Shown here: piece by piece, positions 15,882-22,378 of the stretch
How the letters are laid out: each line of letters begins with the position of its first letter
Numbering within the stretch: position 1 is the stretch's first letter
NCBI GenBank assembly: GCA_003576535.1
Contig: QXCQ01000018.1
Span: forward strand, 87,904-127,659
Origin: Nakamurella silvestris
Lineage (GTDB): Bacteria > Actinomycetota > Actinomycetes > Mycobacteriales > Nakamurellaceae
DNA length: 39,756 nt
Reading direction: 5' to 3'
Program-made: the position numbers and the translations under genes
Notes under the pieces: generated by a model
Seen by the model: only the letters and a program-made list of their open reading frames with translations
What the model was told of the DNA's origin: nothing
The model's database searches: none

Positions 15882-17564
15882 ATGATCATGCCCGAAACCC
15901 CTTCCCTTCCGGTTGTTGTCGGTCGCGACCGGGTCACCATCGACGAACTGGTCGCGGTGGCGCGCCGTCGGGTGCTCGTCGAGGTCGATCAGGCGGCGTT
16001 CGCGCGGATGCAACCGAGCCGGGAATGGTTGGGGGACATCATCTCGGAGATGGAGGCCGGTGTTCCGACGGCGGCGATCTACAGCATCAACACCGGGTTC
16101 GGGTCCCTGGCCGGACGCCGGGCCTTCGCCGATCCCGCCGACGCGGCCGAACTCTCGCGTCGGCTGGTGATGTCGAACGCCTCCGGGGTCGGTCGACTCG
16201 TCGACGAGGAGGTGGTGCGGGCCACCATGTTCATCCGGGTGGTCAGCCTGCTCCAGGGGCATTCGGGGGTGCGGCCCGCCCTGGTCGAGACCTTGGTGGC
16301 GATGCTGAACGCGGGGGTGCACCCGGCCGTGCCCGAGTACGGCTCCCTCGGGGCCTCGGGAGATCTGATCCCGTTGGCGCACATCGCGATCGTCATGTCC
16401 CGGTCCGCCGTGGGTGAGGATGTCGAACTGGACTCCGGCGAGGCGGTGCTAGACGGCAGGGTGGTCAGCGGGATCGCCGCGATGGCCGCCGCCGGCATCG
16501 AGCGACTTCCGTTGGGAGCCAAGGACGGGCTGGCCCTGCTGAACGGCACCTCCTTCTCCTGTGCCCAGGCGGCGCTGGCCGTGCACGATGCGAACAACCT
16601 GCTCCAGACGGCCCAGATCACCGCGGCGATGACGATCGAGGCGTTGATGGGATTCGGTGACGCCTTCATCGCCGAGTTGCACCAGGCCCGTGGTCAGCGA
16701 GGTCAGATCCGGGTGGCCGAGCGCATGCGGGAACTGCTGGCAGGCAGCACTCTGATCGACGGCGACCGGGACACCGATCCGAGCCGTCAGCCGCCCCAGG
16801 ACGCCTACTCGCTGCGCTGTGTCCCGCAGGTGTTCGGGGCGATCTCGGACACCCTGGAATTCGTCACCGGGATCATCGACAACGAGATCAACGCCGCCAC
16901 CGACAACCCGCTGATCTTCCCGGCCCTGCCGGCCTCCCGCACCCTCAAGGCGGTGTCGGGCGGCAACTTCCATGCCGAATACGTGGCCTTCGCCGCCGAC
17001 TTCATCTCGATCGTGGTCACCGAGATCGGGAACATCACCGAACGCCGCTTGTTCCGGTTGGACGACGGGACCTTGAACCGAGGGCTGCCGGACATGCTGA
17101 TCGCCAGCGAGCAGACCGGGCTGGACTGCGGATACATGCTGCCGCAGTACCTCGCCGCCGCCCTGGTCTCCGACTGCAAGACCCTGTCCCATCCGGACAG
17201 TGTGGATTCGATCCCGACCTGTGCCAACCAGGAGGACCACGTCTCGATGGCGAACAACGCCGGACGTCATGCCAGGCAGGTGGTCTCCAACATCGAGAAC
17301 GTGGTGGGGATCGAGTTGTTGATGGCCGCCCAGGCCCTGGATCTGCGGCTCCAGGAGGGTGGGGCGGGCGGCGGCCGGCCCGGGCCGGCCAGCCGTGCGA
17401 CCCTCGACCTGCTGCGTGGGACACGGTCGGCCGACGGCCGACCGATCGAGCACATCACCCAGGACGTGGTGATGTACCCGCGGGTCCGCCGTGCCACCGA
17501 CCTGGTGCACAGCGGGGATGTGCTGCGTACCGTCCGGGCAGCCCTGTCCGCCGAGGGGGTGTAG
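15882..17564 (+). CDS. MIO-type aromatic amino acid ammonia-lyase (histidase/TAL-like)
   Basis: This 560-aa enzyme would remove NH3 from an aromatic amino acid to leave the trans-arylacrylate. The Ala158-Ser159-Gly160 triad in GSLGASGDLIPLAH forms the MIO electrophile. Family active-site residues are present: Tyr67 (IYSINTGFG), Asn221 (LLNGTS), Tyr309 and Arg312 (DAYSLRC), Phe363 (GGNFHAE) and Glu451 (NQEDHVSM). HQARGQRGQI and SHPDSVDSIPTCANQEDHVSMA are histidase-like. The selectivity pair before ASGVG is Ser98-Asn99, where histidase has Ser-His and tyrosine lyases commonly His-Leu. No hutU, hutI or hutG genes are nearby. GAGAGG (15868-15873) precedes the ATG by 8 bases. Specificity is open: His, Tyr or a substituted aromatic amino acid. 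Confidence 0.88.
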   Translation: MIMPETPSLPVVVGRDRVTIDELVAVARRRVLVEVDQAAFARMQPSREWLGDIISEMEAGVPTAAIYSINTGFGSLAGRRAFADPADAAELSRRLVMSNASGVGRLVDEEVVRATMFIRVVSLLQGHSGVRPALVETLVAMLNAGVHPAVPEYGSLGASGDLIPLAHIAIVMSRSAVGEDVELDSGEAVLDGRVVSGIAAMAAAGIERLPLGAKDGLALLNGTSFSCAQAALAVHDANNLLQTAQITAAMTIEALMGFGDAFIAELHQARGQRGQIRVAERMRELLAGSTLIDGDRDTDPSRQPPQDAYSLRCVPQVFGAISDTLEFVTGIIDNEINAATDNPLIFPALPASRTLKAVSGGNFHAEYVAFAADFISIVVTEIGNITERRLFRLDDGTLNRGLPDMLIASEQTGLDCGYMLPQYLAAALVSDCKTLSHPDSVDSIPTCANQEDHVSMANNAGRHARQVVSNIENVVGIELLMAAQALDLRLQEGGAGGGRPGPASRATLDLLRGTRSADGRPIEHITQDVVMYPRVRRATDLVHSGDVLRTVRAALSAEGV

Positions 17565-17566
17565 CG

Positions 17567-18532
17567 GTGGAGGTCACGGACTTCCGTACCGTCGTCGTCG
17601 CCGAGATCCAGGCCGAGGCAGTGGGTGTGGTGTCGGTGCGACTGACATCGACACCGGGTGGCCGGCTGCCGGAATGGACGCCGGGGGCCCATGTCGACCT
17701 GCTGCTCCCGGACGGCTCCGTTCGCCAGTACTCGCTGTGTTCGGTGCCCCAGGAGCGGGCCCACTGGCGGATCGCGGTACTGGAGGAGCCGGCCGGGCGG
17801 GGCGGATCGACCTATGTCCACCGTGAACTGCGGGCAGGTGATGAGATCCGGGTTCGATTGGCACGGAACACCTTTCCCCTGCGGCAAGGTGATGGCCCGG
17901 TGTTGTTCATCGCCGGTGGTATCGGGATCACCCCGCTGCTGTCGATGGTCCGTCAGGCGGAGCAGGAAGGGCGGGACTGGCAGCTGATGTACCTCGGCTC
18001 GCATCCGGAGCGGATGGCCTTCCTGACCGAGTTGGCGGGGTACGGCGAACGGGTCCGGCTGCATGCCTCGTCCGGCATCGGCAGGCTCACCCTCGGTCGT
18101 TACCTGCGGGAACAGTGGGTGGGCGGCGCTGCTGCTGCGGTGTACGCCTGTGGTCCGGAACCGATGTTAGCCGAGTTGGCCCTGCTGTGCGGCGGCGGGG
18201 AGTTCGGTGACTACCACTGCGAGACCTTCGTCGACGGCGATGCACCGGTGCTGGATGCGGAGGCGGAGGCGGCGTTCGTGGTGGAGACCGCCGACGGTTC
18301 GCAGGTGACGGTGGGGCCGGGCGAGTCGATCCTGGAGGCGCTGGAGCGGGTGGGGGTGCGGACCTTGAGTTCCTGCCAGCAGGGGACCTGTGGGACCTGC
18401 GAAACCCCGGTGCTGGGCGGGGTTCCGGACCACCGGGACGAGATCCTCAGTGAGGAGGAACGGTTGGCGGGGGAGACGATGATGATCTGTGTGTCCCGGT
18501 GCCGGGGTGCCCGGCTGGTCCTGGACCTGTAA
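17567..18532 (+). CDS. Phthalate dioxygenase reductase-type FMN/[2Fe-2S] oxidoreductase
   Basis: A 321-aa single-chain electron-transfer protein that passes electrons from NAD(P)H via flavin to a plant-type [2Fe-2S] ferredoxin domain. The flavin motif RQYSLC is at residues 53-58, the nicotinamide motif GGIGITPLLSM begins at 117, and the C-terminal ferredoxin cysteines are Cys270, Cys275, Cys278 and Cys308. The order FMN-NAD-ferredoxin is that of PDR/VanB proteins. It starts (GTG) two bases after the lyase stop codon, with GAGGGGG in the lyase 3' end, so translation is coupled. The likely partner is the divergent P450, because no oxygenase terminal component is present; CYP199A enzymes elsewhere use separate ferredoxin and reductase proteins. 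Confidence 0.92.
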   Translation: MEVTDFRTVVVAEIQAEAVGVVSVRLTSTPGGRLPEWTPGAHVDLLLPDGSVRQYSLCSVPQERAHWRIAVLEEPAGRGGSTYVHRELRAGDEIRVRLARNTFPLRQGDGPVLFIAGGIGITPLLSMVRQAEQEGRDWQLMYLGSHPERMAFLTELAGYGERVRLHASSGIGRLTLGRYLREQWVGGAAAAVYACGPEPMLAELALLCGGGEFGDYHCETFVDGDAPVLDAEAEAAFVVETADGSQVTVGPGESILEALERVGVRTLSSCQQGTCGTCETPVLGGVPDHRDEILSEEERLAGETMMICVSRCRGARLVLDL

Positions 18533-18540
18533 CCCCTCAC

Positions 18541-18612
18541 TGTTCCCGCGCACCGTGTTGCTCCTCGCGCGCGAAACATCGCGCGCGAGGAGCAACAACG
18601 TGCGCGGGAACA
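18541..18612. repeat. 72-bp palindromic element, copy 2
   Basis: Arms 18541-18570 and 18583-18612 pair at 28 of 30 positions. A further GCG/CGC closes the loop AAACAT. It starts 8 bases after the reductase stop codon and is followed by GAAGGGGGTTTT, whose G-run can pair with the CCCC just upstream and whose T-run suits an intrinsic terminator. Same orientation as copy 3. Confidence 0.9.
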
Positions 18613-18650
18613 GAAGGGGGTTTTCTCAGGTGCCGCCTGATGACGGGCCG

Positions 18651-18678
18651 TTCCACCAGTTATGCTCATCTCTACTTA
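18651..18678 (+). promoter_or_regulatory. Possible promoter of the Ig-repeat gene
   Basis: TTCCAC (18651-18656), 16 bases, then TACTTA (18673-18678), in an unusually AT-rich stretch. It is followed directly by the 10-bp palindrome AACGCGCGTT (18678-18687). Weak match, judged by eye. Confidence 0.3.
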
Positions 18679-18729
18679 ACGCGCGTTTTACCTATTGACG
18701 CCGTTCGAGCTTTCTCTGGAGGGGAACTG

Positions 18730-21081
18730 ATGGAATTATCTGTGAGGGGTCCAGTGCGCTCACATGGGCTCGGCCTGAAGCTGATCGCCGCGACCATGGC
18801 CGTGACACTTGCGTTCACCGGGGCATCAAATATCGCTTCGGCCGATGATGCCGAGACACCGGCGAACATAACCGCTGCTAACGAACAATCGATTTCGTCG
18901 GTCACCCTCACGGTCGACAACAATGTGCCGAAGTTCGGGCAGACCGTTACCGTCACCGCAACGGTCGCCGGTCTCGCTCCCACCGGCACGGTCAGTCTGT
19001 TCGGCACGGTGCCCGGACAAGCTCGGGTCGAGCTGGACCGGAAACAGCTTCCGGCCGTCGGGCCGGTTGAGTTCCGGTTCCCCGCAGGTGAGTCCATGTC
19101 CCTCACCGCCGAGTACAGCGGGGACGCGAACAACTCTCCCTCTTCCAGCGAAGTGGCCGAGGACATCACGGTGGGTGCTTGGGTGCCCGAGGTCGCCGTG
19201 ACCGTTCCGGCGACCGTGACCATCGGCTCGACCGTGCCGGTCAAGGTGCTGGTGCGCACCGGGGACGCTTCCGGCCCGCTGCCCAGCGGATCGGTGGCTT
19301 TGTGGGTCGACGGTGTCAAGACAGGCTCGGCGAACCTGTCGGCGACCACCGCCGCCGCAACACTGAACCTGGCCACCTCAGGCCTGGCTATCGGTGCCCA
19401 CGCGGTGTCGGTGCGGTACACACCCTCCAGCTCAGGATTCGAAAAAGCCGAGTACACCGGGACTCTGGCGGTCACGAAACGGGTCTCGACCACCGCCGTC
19501 ACGGTGTCGCCGTCCTCGGCGCCGTCAGGCAAGAACATCACCGCGGTGATAGCGGTCCGGTCTGCCGGGATCACCCCGACCGGGACGGTCGAATTCGTGG
19601 GTGCCGGGATCAGGAAAACTGTGACACTGTCCGCGGGCTCTGCCACCGTGGCCCTGCCGAACACCTTGGTGGCGAACACCTATCCGCTGGTGGTCACCTA
19701 CTCGGGCAGTTCCACCGTTGCCGGCAGTTCGAGCACCGCGTCCCTCACGATCACGGCTGCCGGAAGCCGCATCAGCAGTTCTGCCAGGAAGGTCACCTAC
19801 GGAACGAAATCCAGCGTCTCGGTGGCGGTCTCCGGGGCAACTGCTGTCGCTACCGGGTCGGTCACGGCAAAGCTGAACGGAAAGGTGCTCGCGCGGAAGG
19901 CACTGACCGGTGGCCGCGCGACCCTTGCTCTGAGCCCCACGTTGAAGGCGGGAAAGCTCAAGATCGCGCTCGTCTATTCGGGTGATTCCCGGTACGCGAA
20001 GTCCTCCTCCACAGTCAGTGTCCACCGGGCGAAGGCATTGCCGAAGATCGGTGCAACTGTTGTCGGAAAGCCGGGAGAACCTGGAAAGGTCTCCGTCAAA
20101 GCGACCGGAGCGGGTAAGTACCCGACGGGGAGAGTCACGGTCAAGCAGGGCACGAGGACCATCAAAATCCTGACCCTGAAATCTGGTAAGGCATCCTATG
20201 CCCTTCCGAATTCGGTGGCCTCGAACGCGGTGTTGAAGGTCCACTACTCCGGGGATACGAACTACCTGGGCAAGAAGTCATCGGTGACCAGAACCGTCGT
20301 CAAGGCGACTCCCTCGGTGAGTATCGCCAAGGTCGCCACGGTGAAGTACGGAAAGAAGGCCACGGTCTCGATCAAGGTGACCGGATCGAAGGGGGCGGCA
20401 ACCGGCTCGGTCTCCGTGAGCAAGGGCTCACGCAAGCTCGCTTCCGGAGCACTCAACGGCGGGCGTGTGTCTCTGGTACTGCCGGTACTCTCGCCCGGTT
20501 CCCACGTTCTGACCGCGAAGTACTCCGGCGACGGCGCGTTGTCACCGCGTTCGGTGAACTTCACGGTGAAGGTGGCGGCGAAGCCGGCCGCACCGGGCGT
20601 CTTCGGTGACGGTGTTCACAAGGTCGGGACAGACATCCGTCCTGGCCTGTACCGGGTGAAGATTCCCGAGGGCGAACTCTGTTATTGGGCGCGGCTGAAG
20701 GACAATCGCGACACGCTCGACAGCATTCTTGCCAACGAACTTGCGCGCGGCTACAGCCTGATCCGGGTCTTCGACACCGACCGGTACATCGAGTCGAACG
20801 ATTGCGGTACCTGGCACCTGGTGTCCCAGTCGTCCCCGTGGCCCTTCAAAGGCAAGTCGATTCCCGGGGACGGCACCTTCATCGTCGGAGTGGACATCAG
20901 CCCTGGCGTCTACGAGGAACAGTGGAGCGAGTGCTACGGGGCTCTCCTGGCTGACGCCAGCGGCGAGCTGAGTGACATCATCGAGAACGAGTTCAGCGAC
21001 GGCCCACTCAGGGCGACCATCTCCTCTGACGTGTTCGCCTTCCAGACCCACGGTTGTTCGACCTGGAAGAAGGTCGGCTGA
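18730..21081 (+). CDS. Secreted Ig-like repeat surface protein
   Basis: A 783-aa exported protein. The signal peptide (hydrophobic core LIAATMAVTLAFTGAS) has a likely cut after ASA near residue 38. About six bacterial Ig-like repeats of ~85-95 residues follow, most with PTGTV/ATGSV turns and an LxYSGD strand. The C-terminal ~150 residues contain two related ~70-residue modules: VFGDGVHKVGTDIRPGLYRV...CYWARL...CGTWHLV and IPGDGTFIVGVDISPGVYEE...CYGALL...CSTWKKV. I see no LPXTG signal. Adhesion or matrix binding is a plausible role only by analogy. GGAGGGG (18718-18724) sets the ATG; in-frame upstream codons fall inside the palindromic element. Third-position GC looks lower than in neighbours, and the gene sits between two direct copies of the 72-bp element. 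Confidence 0.85.
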   Translation: MELSVRGPVRSHGLGLKLIAATMAVTLAFTGASNIASADDAETPANITAANEQSISSVTLTVDNNVPKFGQTVTVTATVAGLAPTGTVSLFGTVPGQARVELDRKQLPAVGPVEFRFPAGESMSLTAEYSGDANNSPSSSEVAEDITVGAWVPEVAVTVPATVTIGSTVPVKVLVRTGDASGPLPSGSVALWVDGVKTGSANLSATTAAATLNLATSGLAIGAHAVSVRYTPSSSGFEKAEYTGTLAVTKRVSTTAVTVSPSSAPSGKNITAVIAVRSAGITPTGTVEFVGAGIRKTVTLSAGSATVALPNTLVANTYPLVVTYSGSSTVAGSSSTASLTITAAGSRISSSARKVTYGTKSSVSVAVSGATAVATGSVTAKLNGKVLARKALTGGRATLALSPTLKAGKLKIALVYSGDSRYAKSSSTVSVHRAKALPKIGATVVGKPGEPGKVSVKATGAGKYPTGRVTVKQGTRTIKILTLKSGKASYALPNSVASNAVLKVHYSGDTNYLGKKSSVTRTVVKATPSVSIAKVATVKYGKKATVSIKVTGSKGAATGSVSVSKGSRKLASGALNGGRVSLVLPVLSPGSHVLTAKYSGDGALSPRSVNFTVKVAAKPAAPGVFGDGVHKVGTDIRPGLYRVKIPEGELCYWARLKDNRDTLDSILANELARGYSLIRVFDTDRYIESNDCGTWHLVSQSSPWPFKGKSIPGDGTFIVGVDISPGVYEEQWSECYGALLADASGELSDIIENEFSDGPLRATISSDVFAFQTHGCSTWKKVG

Positions 21082-21096
21082 CAGTCTTGTGGGTCC

Positions 21097-21168
21097 TGTT
21101 CCCGCGCACCGTCTTGCTCCTCGCGCGCGAAACATCGCGCGCGAGGAGCAACAACGTGCGCGGGAACA
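21097..21168. repeat. 72-bp palindromic element, copy 3
   Basis: Arms 21097-21126 and 21139-21168 pair at 27 of 30 positions around a loop closed by GCG/CGC with AAACAT at its tip. It lies 15 bases after the Ig-protein stop codon and 8 bases from the convergent DUF1206 stop codon, and is followed by GAAGGGGGTT as in copy 2. Same orientation as copy 2. Confidence 0.9.
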
Positions 21169-21176
21169 GAAGGGGG

Positions 21177-22022
21177 TTAGTTCTTGTGGTGCCGTGACCA
21201 CACGAAGCAGTACAGGCCGAAGCAGGCGATCCCCGCGGCCATCACGGTCAGCAGGTACGGGCCGAACGGTTGTTCACGCAGGGTCCGCAGGGCATCGTCC
21301 ATCCCGCCGGCCTTGTCCGGGTCGAAGGTGACGGCGGCCACTACGAACAGGATTCCGACGATCCCCAGGGCCACACCCTTGGCGATGTAGCCGATCTGGC
21401 CCAGCCGCAGTGCGCCTGGCCGGACGCCGCCGTCGAGGTCGTGGCGGAGCTTCTTCGTGACGCCCCGGTAGACCAGCCGGCCGCCGACGACGAGCACCAC
21501 CACACCGACCGCGATCACCAGGACGCGACCGAAGGGTGCCGAGAGCAGCTTCGCCGTGAGGGTCTCCTCGCTGCTCCCACCACCGGAGGAGGCCGAACCG
21601 ACGGCCGTCCCGATCGCGCTGACCCCGAGCGCCGCGTACACCACGGCTTTGGCCGCCGAACCGAGTCGTTTGACGATCCTCTTCCGGCCCTCCTCGGCGT
21701 CGAGGTGGCCCCACACCGCCTCGAAGATCTGCCAGAGGGCCAGGGCGAACAACCCGATGCCGGTGACCCAGACCAGTACGTCACCGACCGGGGTCGAGGC
21801 CATCTCCTGGAAGGCACCCTGTTGGGAGGCCTCCTGGCCGGTACCGCTCCAGGCCAGCTGGACGGCGATCCAGGCCACCAGGAGGTGCACCACCCCGTAG
21901 GCGATCAGACCGGTGGTCACCAGGGCGGCGAAGGTGCGGCTGCCCTCGACCTGGCGGCCGGTGCGCTCCGCCTGCCGACCGGCACGGGTGGCGGCGGACC
22001 GGGCACGATCTGAATTGCTCAT
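21177..22022 (-). CDS. DUF1206 membrane protein
   Basis: A 281-aa membrane protein with three internal DUF1206 repeats of about 70 residues, each with two hydrophobic helices: GLIAYGVVHLLVAWIAVQLA, KAVVYAALGVSAIGTAVGSA and IGYIAKGVALGIVGILFVVA begin the three units. The N-terminus is hydrophilic and basic (to ~28). The family is common in actinobacteria and cyanobacteria and has no known function. The ATG at 22022 is chosen because GGAGG lies 3 bases upstream on its strand; the frame continues upstream through a decayed repeat element, which argues against a longer protein. It is convergent with the Ig-repeat gene. Confidence 0.88.
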   Translation of the reverse strand: MSNSDRARSAATRAGRQAERTGRQVEGSRTFAALVTTGLIAYGVVHLLVAWIAVQLAWSGTGQEASQQGAFQEMASTPVGDVLVWVTGIGLFALALWQIFEAVWGHLDAEEGRKRIVKRLGSAAKAVVYAALGVSAIGTAVGSASSGGGSSEETLTAKLLSAPFGRVLVIAVGVVVLVVGGRLVYRGVTKKLRHDLDGGVRPGALRLGQIGYIAKGVALGIVGILFVVAAVTFDPDKAGGMDDALRTLREQPFGPYLLTVMAAGIACFGLYCFVWSRHHKN

Positions 22023-22078
22023 TGGCCTCCGATGCCCTAAAGAGGGCAGAGGTATGCGCCGGTGCCGCGGCGAGGTCG

Positions 22079-22136
22079 CATCCCGCGCGGCGGGATAGGC
22101 GCAGTTCTCAGCGTTCACGTCTGCGCAGATCCCACC
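22079..22136. repeat. Decayed copy of the 69-bp palindromic element
   Basis: Compared by eye with the copies at 32503 and 32930, this stretch keeps CATCCCGCG, CGGCGGGATA, GCGCAG, AGCGTT, TGCGCA and ATCCCACC in order, with a 2-bp insertion and several substitutions. It lies 57 bases 5' of the DUF1206 start codon on the non-coding side. Confidence 0.6.
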
Positions 22137-22319
22137 TCAAGGCGTTCGCACCCCAGGCGCAGCAACAGCTGCTGCATCAACGGCGTTGGGTGAAACGAAC
22201 TGATCGGCGGTTCTTGCGCGGCGAAGATCCGGCTCCCCGCTTCTTGAGGGCGGCACCGGTATGAGTGCCGGCGTTCCGCGCGACGAAACTTCCCGATAGC
22301 CGGCCCAGGCCCATCCGGT
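22137..22319. other. Non-coding gap with no recognised gene
   Basis: The whole interval between the DUF1206 start and the GH3 stop (22023-22378) holds no convincing gene. Besides the decayed repeat and the palindrome at its edges, this middle part shows only a short GCAGC/GCTGC dyad near 22158. A short plus-strand frame of about 80 codons crosses it, but it has no ribosome-binding site and resembles nothing known. Confidence 0.5.
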
Positions 22320-22367
22320 GGCGCGTTTTCTGACGTTCGACCGGCGTGTCGCGTCAGAAAACGCGCC
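22320..22367. terminator. Long palindrome downstream of the GH3 gene
   Basis: Perfect 16-bp arms (22320-22335, GGCGCGTTTTCTGACG, and 22352-22367) enclose an inner CGAC/GTCG stem with loop CGGCGT. It starts 11 bases past the GH3 stop codon on the minus strand. Unlike the 72-bp family it contains TTTT/AAAA inside the arms. Terminator or REP-like element. Confidence 0.65.
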
Positions 22368-22378
22368 GCCGGCCGGGG

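Noticed and set aside
15882-17564. Histidine utilisation (hut) operon
   Set aside because: Only the lyase is present. hutU, hutI and hutG-type genes are absent, and neighbours are a P450 and a reductase. The lyase also has Asn in place of the histidase His.
13641-18612. A composite transposon bounded by inverted copies of the 72-bp element
   Set aside because: The bracketed cluster has no transposase, and a third copy plus stop-codon adjacency fits terminator/REP use better. No target-site duplication was seen by eye.
22022-22264. An 80-codon plus-strand ORF in the gap before the GH3 gene
   Set aside because: It has no ribosome-binding site or recognisable similarity, crosses the decayed 69-bp repeat, and is rich in Arg, Gln and Ala as expected of chance frames.
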